Assembly (NCBI GenBank): GCA_005405945.1
Contig: BJHW01000001.1
Location: forward strand, 310,001 to 374,000
DNA: 64,000 bases
DNA from: Streptomyces violaceusniger
Lineage (GTDB): Bacteria; Actinomycetota; Actinomycetes; Streptomycetales; Streptomycetaceae
Direction of reading: 5' to 3'
Made by a program: the position numbers and the translations under genes
In this document: positions 19,035 through 27,975 of the stretch, one piece after another
How positions within the stretch are numbered: position 1 is the first letter of the stretch
Layout of the letters: every line of letters begins with the position of its first letter
Notes under the pieces: generated by a model
Databases searched by the model: none
What the model was told of the DNA's origin: nothing
Seen by the model: only the letters and a program-made list of their open reading frames with translations

Positions 19035-20499
19035 GCGCCACCCGACCCGTCGTGGAAGTGGCCCCGATCGTCGAGCGCCAGCGTGCGAGCCGCTACTGGC
19101 TGCTGATGTACGCCGTCTGCTGTCTGATCACCTTCCTCGACGGGTTCGACTTCCAGATCCTGTCGTTCGCCGCCACCTACATCCGCAAGGACTTCGGGTT
19201 CACCGGGACCCAGCTCGGCACCCTGGCCACGGTCGGTCTCTTCGGCACCATGATCGGCGCACTGATCATGGGTTATCTGGCGGACCGGATCGGGCGCCGT
19301 CCCACCATCGTCGCGTCCGTCGCTGGTTTCGGCCTCTTCATGCTCGGTTTCGCCTATGCGGAGACCTACGCCCACCTGTTCGCCCTGCGGTTCGTGTCCG
19401 GGCTCTTCCTCGGCGGGGTGCTCCCGCTGACCTGGGCCCTGGCGGCCGAGTACGCGCCGAAGCGGTTCCGGGTGACCGCCGTGTCCATCATCATGGTCGG
19501 CTACACGCTCGGCGGCGCCGCCGGTGGTCCCGTCTCCAACTGGCTGATCCCCGAGTACGGCTGGCGATCGGTGTTCGTCGTCGGCGGCGTCTGCTCCCTG
19601 CTCACCGTCCTCGCGGTGCTGCCGCTGGTGCCCGAGTCGGTGAAGTTCCTGGTCCTGAAGGCCCGCCCCGGCAGCGATGAGCGCGTTTCCCGCATCCTGC
19701 GCCGCCTCCAGCCGGGCCTGTCCATCGAGCCCGGGACCCGCTTCACCACCGAGGCCCAGGAGCAGGCGCACTCGGGGAAGCGGTTCACCCCCACCCAGCT
19801 CTTCCGCGGCCACCTCGCCGCCATCACACCCCTGCTGTGGCTGGTCTACCTCCTCTCCTCGGCACTGATCTACTTCCTGGTCTTCTGGACCCCGATGATC
19901 AACGAGCAGATGGGCTTCAGCGTGAGCGCGGCCGCCACCATCGCCGCCCTGGCGAGCGTCGCGGGCGCCGTGGCGCAGCTGTGCATCAGCCGGTTCGTGG
20001 ACCGCAAGGGGCGGGCATCATCCTGTGGATGCCGCTCGCGGCCGTCGTCTGCATGCTGACACTGGGAACGGGAGTTCTCGGCCCGGCCGTCTACGTCGCC
20101 TTCGTCATCGGCACCAAGATGTTCGTCAACGGAGGTCATGGCGGTATCACCAGCATCGCCGGCACCTTCTACCCGACGGGCATCCGCGCCAACGGCGCCG
20201 CCTGGGCCTCCTCGGTCGCCAAGGTCGGCGCCATGGTCGGCCCCTGGCTCGGCGGCGTCATCCTCGACGCCGGTCTCGGGGCACACGGCGCGTTCACCAT
20301 GTTCGCGGCCTGCCCAGCCGTGATGGTGCTGGTGCTCTTCGTGCTCGGCCGGGTCCAGCGCCGGCTGCCGGCCGGGGCGGAGGGGGCGCTGTCCGTGGAA
20401 GCGCCCACGACCGGCGTGGCGCCGGTGAAGACGGCGGCCCTCCTCCTGACAAACGCCTCCGCCCCGGAAGCAACCACGAAGAACGGGGAAGGAGTGTAG
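19031..20499 (+). CDS. MFS transporter, aromatic acid:H+ symporter (AAHS) type (one frame break)
   Basis: About 490 residues with twelve hydrophobic segments. LDGFDFQILSFAATYIRKDF in helix 1 and GYLADRIGRRPT between helices 2 and 3 are the hallmarks of the PcaK/BenK branch, which imports carboxylic and aromatic acids with protons. The frame breaks in a GGGG run at 20009-20012; one extra G gives DRKGAGIILWMPL. ATG 19031 follows GAGGAGG. It is the first gene of an operon continuing with a dehydratase two bases downstream, so it probably imports the substrate. Confidence 0.82.
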
Positions 20500-20501
20500 A
20501 G

Positions 20502-22196
20502 GTGTCCACCGAACCGCGCAGCAACCATCCGGTCGGGTCGTCTCGCTGGGCGACGACGCGTACCCAGTGGAAGGCGCTGGGCTACGACGACGAGGAGATC
20601 CGTCGGCCCAAGATCGCCATTGTCAACTCCTCTTCCGGACTCGCGCCGTGCTTCGCCCATCTCGACAAGGTCGCGGAGGCCGTCCGCCGGTCGGTGTACG
20701 ACGCCGGCGGGCTGGGCTTCGAGATCCGCACCGTCGCGCCGACCGACTTCATCATGGCCGCCGGCCGGGGTGGCGGCTATGTGCTCTCGGGCCGCGACCT
20801 GGTGTCCTACGACATCGAGGCGGTTGTCGAGGGCGCGAAGCTCGACGGGATGATCTGCCTAGCGTCGTGCGACAAGACGACGCCCGGCCAGCTGATGGCG
20901 GCCGCTCGGACCGACGTCCCCACCGTGATCGTCGCCTGCGGCTACCAGAGCTGCGGTGTCCTCGACAACGGCCGCCGCGTCGACATCGAGGAGGTCTTCG
21001 CCGATGCCGGCAAGCTCGCCGCGGGCGCCATCGGCTTCGACGACCTGTGCCGGATGTCCGACCGCGCCATCACCGGCCCCGGTGTCTGCCAGGGGATGGG
21101 CACCGCCAACACCATGCACATCGTCGCCGAGGCGCTCGGCATGGCGCTGCCCGGCTCGGCCCCCACCCAGGCCAACAGCGAGACGATGTGGGCGGCCGCG
21201 CGGGCCGCGGGGCCGGCCGTCATGGCGGCAGTCGAGGCAGACCGGCGCCCCAGCACGGTGATGACGCCCACCGCGTTCCGCAACGCGGTGACGGCGGTCA
21301 TCGCGGTCAGCGGCTCGATCAACGCGGTCAAGCATCTGGAGGCGATCGCCGCGGAGTCGCCGTACGACATCGATGTTCACCGGCTCTTCGAGGAGATCGG
21401 GCGGGACGTCGGGCCGATAGCGGCGGTCCAGCCCAACGGGCCCACGACGATCGACGAGTTCGACGCCGCGGGCGGCACTCGCGGTGTGCTCCGGCAGCTC
21501 GGCGACAGGATCGACGGCTCGGCCATGACGGTCTCGGGCGCGTCGATGGCCGAGGTCGTCGCCGGTGCCCCCGTCGACGCGGAGGTGATCCGCGCCGAGC
21601 CGATGCGCCCCGAGTCCACCATCGTCGTGATGCGCGGCAACCTGTGCCCCGACACCGGAATCGTGAAGCTGTCGGTCACCGAGAACCGGGCCCGCACCTT
21701 CCGCGGTACGGCGCGCGTCTTCGAGTCCGCGCCCAAGGCCACCGAGGCGATCGAGCGCGGCGAGGTGCTGCCGGGCGAGGTCCTTGTGCTGCGGGGTCTT
21801 GGCGTCACCGGCACACCGGGGATGGGCATGGCCTCCAACGTGGTCTTCGCGCTGGGTGGCGCGGGCCTGAGCGAGCGGGTGGCGTTCGTGACCGACGGGC
21901 AGCTCTCGGGCCTCGTCAACAAGGGCATCGTCGTCGGCGAGATCTCGCCGGAGGGAGGCGTGCCGGGCCCGCTGGGGACCGTCCGCACCGGTGACGAGAT
22001 CGCGATCGACGTTCCGAACCGGACCGTCGACCTCCTGATCGACGCCGAGGAGCTGACCCGCCGGATCGAGGCGTACGCCGAAACACGCGCGCCGCGGACC
22101 TGGCCGGCGCGGCCCGGCTCCTGGCTCGGTGTGTACGCCGGAGCCGTGGAGCCGCTCGACCGGGGCGCCACACTGCGCCGGGCCGCCGCCAACTGA
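20502..22196 (+). CDS. IlvD/Edd family dehydratase
   Basis: 564 residues. The Fe-S and active-site motifs are present: SCDKTTPGQLMAAARTDVPT, GVCQGMGTANTMH and PGSAPTQANSETM. The family removes water from 2,3-dihydroxy acids or sugar acids to give 2-keto acids. The gene sits in a catabolic operon, not beside ilv genes, so a sugar-acid or hydroxy-acid dehydratase is more likely than dihydroxy-acid dehydratase. GTG 20502 is two bases after the transporter stop, with GGAAGGAG overlapping that stop. The next gene is 30 bases downstream. Confidence 0.88.
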   Translation: MSTEPRSNHPVGSSRWATTRTQWKALGYDDEEIRRPKIAIVNSSSGLAPCFAHLDKVAEAVRRSVYDAGGLGFEIRTVAPTDFIMAAGRGGGYVLSGRDLVSYDIEAVVEGAKLDGMICLASCDKTTPGQLMAAARTDVPTVIVACGYQSCGVLDNGRRVDIEEVFADAGKLAAGAIGFDDLCRMSDRAITGPGVCQGMGTANTMHIVAEALGMALPGSAPTQANSETMWAAARAAGPAVMAAVEADRRPSTVMTPTAFRNAVTAVIAVSGSINAVKHLEAIAAESPYDIDVHRLFEEIGRDVGPIAAVQPNGPTTIDEFDAAGGTRGVLRQLGDRIDGSAMTVSGASMAEVVAGAPVDAEVIRAEPMRPESTIVVMRGNLCPDTGIVKLSVTENRARTFRGTARVFESAPKATEAIERGEVLPGEVLVLRGLGVTGTPGMGMASNVVFALGGAGLSERVAFVTDGQLSGLVNKGIVVGEISPEGGVPGPLGTVRTGDEIAIDVPNRTVDLLIDAEELTRRIEAYAETRAPRTWPARPGSWLGVYAGAVEPLDRGATLRRAAAN

Positions 22197-22225
22197 CCAA
22201 CCACCTTCCGGGAGAAGACCACACC

Positions 22226-23515
22226 ATGCCCCACCCCCTGTCCGATCTCGTCGTCCACACGGTCACCAAGCCGGCCGACGCTCCAGCCGAACGGCTCGAC
22301 GCCGACATCCTCGTCGTCGGCGCCGGCATCGCCGGGCTCTCGGCGGCCATCCAGGCGCGCCGCCTCGGCCGCGATGTCGTCCTCGTCGACGCGCTCCCGG
22401 TCCTCGGCGGCCAGTGCGTCAATTCGATGATCGGACTCTTCTGCGGGATCTACGGCAACGCGCCCGACTACCGCCAGCTCACCCACGGGATCTTCGGCGA
22501 GCTCTTCGAGGCGCTGGAGAAGACCGACGACCTCCACTACAACCGCACCCACACCCAGACGGTGACCTACGACGAGGTCGCCCTCGGCCGCTGGTTCGAG
22601 AACATCGTGGACGAGCTCGGCATCCGAGTGGTCCTCGGCGCCTCCGTCAGCGGCGTCGGGATCGAGGGCGGCGTCATCGAGCGGGTCGACTTCGCCACGC
22701 GCTTCGGCCCGGTGAGCGTCACCGCCCGCGGTGTCGTCGACGCGACCGGCGACGCGGCGCTCGCCTGGGAGGCGGGGCTGCCCTGCCAGGTCCCGGACCG
22801 TACCGTCTGGGGTTCCCAGCAGATCCGGCTGGAGGGACTGGACGAGTCCGGCAAGCCGGAGCCCGTCGAGCTGGTGGCCCGGGTCGATGAGAAGGCCGCC
22901 CAGTACGGCCTGGTCCGCCGTGACGGGCTGGCGTTCTTCTTCCCGGGCCGCGACACGGCGGTGATGAACATGACCCACGTCGAGGCCCCCTTGGGCGCGG
23001 TCGAGGCCGCCGACGCGCAACTGCGGGGCCGCGCCCAGGCGGACCGGGTCGTGGAGTTCCTCCGGCGGGAGTTCCCGGCGGCGTTCCGGAACGCCCGGGT
23101 CCGCGCCTATGGGTTCCCGGGGCGCCGGCAGACCCGCTGGCTCGCCGCAGCCCACCGGCTGACCCTCGACGAGGTGCGGGGAGAGACGAGGTTCGAGGAC
23201 GCCGTCGCCCGGACGGCCTGGCCGGTCGAGCTGCACGACCGGGTCGAGGGCTATGTCTGGGAGACCTTCGGCCCCGATCACGTCCACTACGTCCCGCTGC
23301 GCAGCATGCTCTCGCCGCGGGCGCGCAACCTCGTGGCCGCGGGCCGCTGTGTCGACGGGGACGCCGCCGCGCTCTCGAGTGTCCGGGTGATGGGTCCCTG
23401 CTCGGCGATGGGCCTCGCCGCCGCTCACGCCCTCGATCTGACCCTGGGCGAGGACGTCCACCGGGTCGATCTGACAGCGCTGCGCGACCGCGTCCGCGAG
23501 AACGTCGAGGGCTGA
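22226..23515 (+). CDS. FAD-dependent oxidoreductase (PF12831-like)
   Basis: 429 residues. The dinucleotide-binding fold near residues 28-45 carries GAGIAG, followed by an acidic residue (VLVDAL) typical of FAD. GGQCVNSMIGLFCGIYGN and VVDATGDAALAWEAGLP match the PF12831 group. The C-terminal part returns to the FAD (NLVAAGRCVDGDAAALSSVR). The partner and substrate are unknown. Position suggests it oxidises the imported compound or an intermediate before or after the dehydratases. GGGAGAAG precedes the ATG. Confidence 0.82.
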   Translation: MPHPLSDLVVHTVTKPADAPAERLDADILVVGAGIAGLSAAIQARRLGRDVVLVDALPVLGGQCVNSMIGLFCGIYGNAPDYRQLTHGIFGELFEALEKTDDLHYNRTHTQTVTYDEVALGRWFENIVDELGIRVVLGASVSGVGIEGGVIERVDFATRFGPVSVTARGVVDATGDAALAWEAGLPCQVPDRTVWGSQQIRLEGLDESGKPEPVELVARVDEKAAQYGLVRRDGLAFFFPGRDTAVMNMTHVEAPLGAVEAADAQLRGRAQADRVVEFLRREFPAAFRNARVRAYGFPGRRQTRWLAAAHRLTLDEVRGETRFEDAVARTAWPVELHDRVEGYVWETFGPDHVHYVPLRSMLSPRARNLVAAGRCVDGDAAALSSVRVMGPCSAMGLAAAHALDLTLGEDVHRVDLTALRDRVRENVEG

Positions 23516-23525
23516 GGAGGAGTCG

Positions 23526-24827
23526 ATGGTCACGCTGACGGACGAGGAGAAGGCCATGCGCGACGGTCGTGACGGCGATGCCGTCGCGGCGGCGATGGAC
23601 CTGCTCATCAGATACGCCGACGCACTCGGTGCCGCGCACCTGTGCGAGACCCGCAACGTGGCGGGGACCAACACCCAGCCCTCACCGGCCAAGACGAAGC
23701 TGTTCGAGGAGGGCGGCTGGTCGAAGGCGTTCGCGGTGATCAGCCTCGACTGCGACGACGACATCGAGGTGCCGCCGATGAAGGTGCCGACCTGCCAGCT
23801 CCAGCACGGCTTCGGCGACGACGCGCTGGGGATCATGCCGTACTCCGAGCGCAACATCGAGCTCCAGGCCGACGCCGAGTCGTTCTACAGTTCCAAGGGC
23901 GTCAACGTCCTGGCCACATGCACCCCGTACCAGGTGGGCAATCTGCCGACCTACGGCGAGCACATCGCCTGGATGGAGTCCTCGGCGGTGGTCTACGCCA
24001 ACTCGGTCCTCGGCGCGCGCACCAACTGCGAAGGGGGCGCCTCGACCGGGTCGGCGAGCATCACGGGCCGGATCCCCTGCTGGGGCAACCACCTGGTGGA
24101 AAACCGCTACGGAACCCATCTGATCGAGTCCGGGTTGCGGATGACCGGATTTCAGGACTGGGGCATGTTCGGCTACTTCGTCGGCGACGCGGTTCAGGAA
24201 GCGCGTCCGGTCATGGTCGGCGACCTCGGCCAGCCCGACCTGGCGGACCTGAAGCACTTCGGAGCGGCCGCCGCCTCCTCGGGCGGCGTCGAGATGTACC
24301 ACATCCCGGGACGCACCCCCGATGCGCCGACGCTGGAGGCGGCCTTCGGCGGCGCCGCCCCGCCCGAGCCGCTGCGCTACGGCGAGGCGGAGCGCCGCGC
24401 GATCTACGACTCGCTCAACTCCATCGGGAACAGCGAAGATATCGACTTCGTGCTGATCGGCTGCCCGCACGCCTCGCTCGAGCAGATCGGCCGGGTCGCG
24501 CGGGCACTCGAAGGCCGCACGCTGTCGGCCGGGACCGAACTGTGGGTCATGACGCCGCGCGCACTGCGTGCCGTCTCGGACCGCAACGGGTGGACGGCCA
24601 CCATCGAGCGCGCCGGGGGCCGGGTCCTGACCGACTCCTGCCCGGCCATGTCGCGGGTCGCGCCAACCGGCACCAAGGTGTTCGCCACGGACTCGGCCAA
24701 GCAGGCGCACTACCTTCCGGCGATCCTCGGCATCGAAGCCTGGTTCGGCACCACCGAGGAGTGCGTCGATGCCGCCGTGACCGGTCGCTGGCGTGGCTCG
24801 CTGACGCCCGCGGCGGTGGTCCGATGA
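23526..24827 (+). CDS. Aconitase X catalytic (large) subunit
   Basis: 433 residues of the AcnX catalytic domain. Conserved blocks include AGTNTQPSPAKTKLF, the cysteine-containing CTPYQVGNLPTYGEHIAW, GARTNCEGG, and C-terminal DSCPAMSRVAPTGTKVFATDS. Cysteines in such blocks bind the iron-sulfur cluster in this family. Characterised members are cis-3-hydroxy-L-proline dehydratases in bacteria and phosphomevalonate dehydratase in archaea. The ribosome-binding site GAGGAG lies between the two genes, and the small subunit follows with an ATGA overlap. Confidence 0.9.
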   Translation: MVTLTDEEKAMRDGRDGDAVAAAMDLLIRYADALGAAHLCETRNVAGTNTQPSPAKTKLFEEGGWSKAFAVISLDCDDDIEVPPMKVPTCQLQHGFGDDALGIMPYSERNIELQADAESFYSSKGVNVLATCTPYQVGNLPTYGEHIAWMESSAVVYANSVLGARTNCEGGASTGSASITGRIPCWGNHLVENRYGTHLIESGLRMTGFQDWGMFGYFVGDAVQEARPVMVGDLGQPDLADLKHFGAAAASSGGVEMYHIPGRTPDAPTLEAAFGGAAPPEPLRYGEAERRAIYDSLNSIGNSEDIDFVLIGCPHASLEQIGRVARALEGRTLSAGTELWVMTPRALRAVSDRNGWTATIERAGGRVLTDSCPAMSRVAPTGTKVFATDSAKQAHYLPAILGIEAWFGTTEECVDAAVTGRWRGSLTPAAVVR

Positions 24828-25270
24828 CCAGCGTCGCGGGGACCCGGCTCGTGCTCCGCGGCCGCGGCATCGTCCCGGGGCGCGTGGCGGGCCGGGCCCT
24901 GGTCTCCCACGAGACCATCTCCGGCTGGGGCGGGATCGAGCCGGCCACCGGCACCATCATCGAGCGCAGACACGAGCTCTACGGGGTCTGCTTCACCGGC
25001 AAGGTGCTGGTCTTCCCGGGAGCGAAGGGTTCCTCGGGCTGGTCCGGCTTCTTCCAGTCGACCCGTCTGATGGGCACCGCTCCGCTGGCGATGGTCTTCA
25101 CCAACCTGACCACGAAGGCCGCCCTCGGCGCGATCGTGACCCGCGTCCCCACCGTGACCGAGTTCGACGACGACCCGGTCGCCAAGATCACGACCGGCGA
25201 CCGGGTCGAGGTCGACGCCGACAACGGACTGGTGGTCGTGTACGGACCGCGGCCAGGTCATCCGCGATGA
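24824..25270 (+). CDS. Aconitase X swivel (small) subunit
   Basis: 148 residues, DUF126-type swivel domain. Family blocks are GRALVSHETISGWGG, FPGAKGSSGWSGFF and a GDRVEVDADNGLV tail. In two-subunit AcnX enzymes this domain closes over the active site and supplies the serine of KGSSG. ATG 24824 overlaps the large-subunit stop by four bases, which favours 1:1 synthesis. It is the last gene of the operon; the next 1.5 kb is IS debris. Confidence 0.9.
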   Translation: MTSVAGTRLVLRGRGIVPGRVAGRALVSHETISGWGGIEPATGTIIERRHELYGVCFTGKVLVFPGAKGSSGWSGFFQSTRLMGTAPLAMVFTNLTTKAALGAIVTRVPTVTEFDDDPVAKITTGDRVEVDADNGLVVVYGPRPGHPR

Positions 25271-25282
25271 CGAGCCCGCGCT

Positions 25283-25870
25283 CCACGGCCGTCGTCGAAG
25301 CGGCCCACTCCGGCCAGTACAGCTTCCGTTCCAAGATGACCGGTTCCAAGGGTCGCGATCGTAGGGGGTGAGCGAACGGAGGGTGTCTCGTGCGGTGTGG
25401 TCGTCGTGCCAGATCACGGCGGTCAGTGCGAGTATTCGCTGCATGACACGGGCGATGACACCTCCAGGCGTGCGCGCTCGGTGCTGTTCGAGGTCGAGTT
25501 GCCCCTTGGAGGTCTCGTTGACCGACTCGATGACCTGCCGCAACGGCGTGAACAGGGTTCCGCCGGGCCGCTGCCGTTCGCCCTCGCGGGTCGGCCGCAG
25601 CAACTGGATGCCCTGCTGGGCGCGTTCCTGTTCGGCGGTGCGGCCGGAGTGGTGCTTGTCGCCGATCAACGTCTGGCCGGGCCGGGCGGCGAGGAGGTGG
25701 GGGTTTCGGCGGTGAGCACAGGTCCAGCAGTGTTGCGCGGGCTTTGGCTCGGGTCAGGGCGAAGGCTGCGGGCAGACCCTGGAGGGTGCACACGAGGCGG
25801 GGACGCGGCCCCCAGAAGAAGCGGCTGTGAACGACCGGTCACGGTCCGGGTGCCGCTCAGCGGGCGGGGC
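25283..25870 (-). pseudogene. IS982-family transposase remnant
   Basis: Pieces in two or three minus frames give CTLQGLPAAFALTRAKA, GDKHHSGRTAEQERAQQGIQ, TPLRQVIESVNETSKGQLDL and ILALTAVIWHDDHT, in the right order for the C-terminal two thirds of an IS982 transposase. The N-terminus is missing and several frame changes exist. It directly follows the AcnX operon. Confidence 0.7.
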
Positions 25871-25919
25871 GCCCGCTTCGCGTATCCGCGGATGCGCAGC
25901 GCCACCAACGGCAATCGCC

Positions 25920-26150
25920 CCGGACACGCCGCCGACCTCGACAGAGGTCCGGCATATCGATCAACCTTCCAGCGAGGACTGACCGGCCACTGAGTCGCTC
26001 CATGTTCACGGCGATGGCCGTGCGTACGTGTTGCAGGTGGGCTTCAGCTGACCGCGGTATCGGCAGCGGCGCATCCCGTGTCCATGGGCAAGCTCGTTGA
26101 TGGCGCTCTCCACTCCGGAGCGGACCGCGTAGCGGGCGTGTGGAAGTTTC
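25920..26150 (-). pseudogene. IS1182-like transposase, C-terminal fragment
   Basis: Combining frames gives SAINELAHGHGMRRCRYRGQ followed by HLQHVRTAIAVNMERLSG. This resembles the end of IS1182-type transposases, where this arginine-rich motif precedes a last helix. Only about 60 residues remain. Confidence 0.55.
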
Positions 26151-26500
26151 GCCGGAAGTACACCGCCGGACTGTCCACTCCAAGATCGGCGCGATCGACC
26201 CGCCCGGTAAGGATCGTGTGGTCGCCGCCGTCGTACGTCGCATGCCGACTGCAGTGCAAAGTGGCGGATGCGTTCGCGATGACCGGCAGGCCGTCGTCGT
26301 CCAACTCGAACTCGGTCTCCGCGAACTTGTCCACGCCGGGCGAGTTCCTTGGGAAGGAGGTGAACGATCCACGCGCCGCTCCCGCTGAAGGCGGGGTGGC
26401 ATTCCGCTCCCTTGGCCAGACACACCAGTACGTACTGGGCCAGAGCACCGGTCGGAGAGCCGCATCCGATGGTCGACACGTTGCGGTCGACGACCTCGCA
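26150..26500 (-). pseudogene. Flavin reductase-like domain remnant
   Basis: Frames in series give TGALAQYVLVCLAKGAECHP, FSGSGAWIVHLLPK, FELDDDGLPVIANASATLHC and YDGGDHTILTGRVD. This order matches the FMN-binding split barrel of flavin reductases that serve two-component monooxygenases (small-pocket core, then GGDHT). At least two frame changes occur. The N-terminus cannot be traced past about 26500. Confidence 0.55.
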
Positions 26501-26852
26501 CAGGACCGGGTAGCCGAACTCGCACGGCGAGCTCAGGCCCGGCGACCGCATCCCCTCCGGACGGGCTCTGCAGAAGCGCTTCGCCGATCGCCAGCTCCAC
26601 TGTGCGGCTCCCGCGCGAGGAGGGCCTGGCCACACCATGCAGGGCCCGGCTCCTTCGGTGCCGATCCACTCCCTCCGGCCAAGACGCCGAACCCGGCAGA
26701 AACCGCGCCTGGCCACATCTCCAGCCCCGAGTACACCGAACTCGGAGACGAACTGAGGCCATTGCCTTGGTCAATTGCCACCCGGCGGAGGGCCGGTGAC
26801 TCTACGTTGTGTCCCAAGGCCAACAATGTGTACGCACTCAGGAGGTTGCCCA

Positions 26853-27668
26853 GTGACCGAGCACTCGTCCGCCCCCGCCACGGACCCGTTAGCGATGATC
26901 GACACGACGGTGCCGCATTCCGCCCGGATCTGGAACTACTGGCTGGGCGGGAAGGACAATTACCCCATCGACCACGTGGCAGGCGACGCCTTCCGCGAGG
27001 TCTTCCCCGGCATCACCGATCTCGCCCGCGACTCGCGCGCCTTCCTCGGCCGGGCCGTGAGGTATCTGGCGGGCGAGGAAGGGATCCGGCAGTTCCTCGA
27101 CATCGGCACCGGCCTGCCGACGGCCGACAACACCCACCAGATCGCCCAGCGGGTGGCCCCCGAGGCACGCATCGTCTACGTCGACAACGACCCCCTGGTG
27201 CTGGCCCACGCCCGCGCCCTGCTCACCAGCGCCCCGCAGGGCGCCACCGACTACATCGACGCCGATCTGCACGACCCCGACACCATCCTGCGTGAAGCGG
27301 CCAAGACCCTGGACCTCAGCCAGCCGGTCGCCCTGACCCTGATGCAGGTCTCGGGACACATATCCGACTACGACGAGGCCCGTACGATCGTGGGCACGAT
27401 ACTGCGGGCGCTGCCGCCCGGCAGCTATCTGGCGTTCAACGACAGTGTGGACACCAACAAAGCCAACGCCGAGGCCACTCGCCGTTACAACGACAGCGGT
27501 GCGGTCCCCTACCACTTGCGCAGTCCGGAGCGGCTGGCCGGCTTCTTCGAGGGTCTGGAACTGCTGAAGCCCGGTGTCGTACCACTGGCCGAGTGGCGGC
27601 CCGAGCCAGGCGCGGGCGCCGCCCCCGGAGAGGTCGTCGCCATCGGAGGCATAGGGCGCAAGGCGTAG
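26853..27668 (+). CDS. S-adenosyl methyltransferase family protein (PF04672-like)
   Basis: 271 residues. ARIWNYWLGGKDNYPIDH near the N-terminus and FLDIGTGLPTADNTHQIAQ with IVYVDNDPLVLAHARALL identify the actinobacterial methyltransferase group formerly called DUF574. They bind SAM by the DIGTG loop and the aspartates of YVDND; targets are generally unknown. GTG 26853 follows AGGAGG at seven bases. The gene stands alone between IS debris and a convergent transporter gene. Confidence 0.88.
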   Translation: MTEHSSAPATDPLAMIDTTVPHSARIWNYWLGGKDNYPIDHVAGDAFREVFPGITDLARDSRAFLGRAVRYLAGEEGIRQFLDIGTGLPTADNTHQIAQRVAPEARIVYVDNDPLVLAHARALLTSAPQGATDYIDADLHDPDTILREAAKTLDLSQPVALTLMQVSGHISDYDEARTIVGTILRALPPGSYLAFNDSVDTNKANAEATRRYNDSGAVPYHLRSPERLAGFFEGLELLKPGVVPLAEWRPEPGAGAAPGEVVAIGGIGRKA

Positions 27669-27975
27669 GCCCGCGCGTCGGCGGAGCATGCCTTGGGGGC
27701 TGCCGCACAATTGCGGCGTCCAGCCTCCTCCCGCCGCGGGGACGGCACGCGACGGCGGGCGGGGTCGGGTGCGATAGTCCCGATGCGGAAGCGGCGGTCG
27801 CTTGACCTCCGAGTGAGGGCCTTACCCGCATTGCGTCGAAAGCGTCGCTTCGATACACGCTGCCCGTCGCCGACTGCCTCTGTATCCCCCTGGTCCTGCA
27901 CACGTAAATCAGCACGGAGGGCACCGTGGGTGGTCCAGCTCGGCGCCCTCCGCTGTCCGTCGTCGGTCTTCTGCG
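27669..27975. other. Intergenic region between convergent genes
   Basis: About 307 bases between the methyltransferase and the transporter. No ORF of substance. It holds a terminator-like hairpin at 27915-27952. Confidence 0.5.
27915..27952. terminator. Hairpin between convergent genes
   Basis: CGGAGGGC (27915-27922) pairs perfectly with GCCCTCCG (27945-27952) across a 22-base loop. It lies 24 bases after the transporter stop on the minus strand and may serve both convergent genes. Confidence 0.5.

Noticed and set aside
18206..19813. A 535-codon minus-strand frame rich in Gly, Asp, Glu, His and Gln
   Set aside because: Its composition is typical of an antisense shadow of membrane-protein codons; the plus strand carries LysR and MFS genes.
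21377..23857. An 826-codon open frame on the minus strand
   Set aside because: It lies antisense to the dehydratase and FAD oxidoreductase genes, which have clear motifs. Long antisense frames are expected at this GC content, and its composition is not protein-like.
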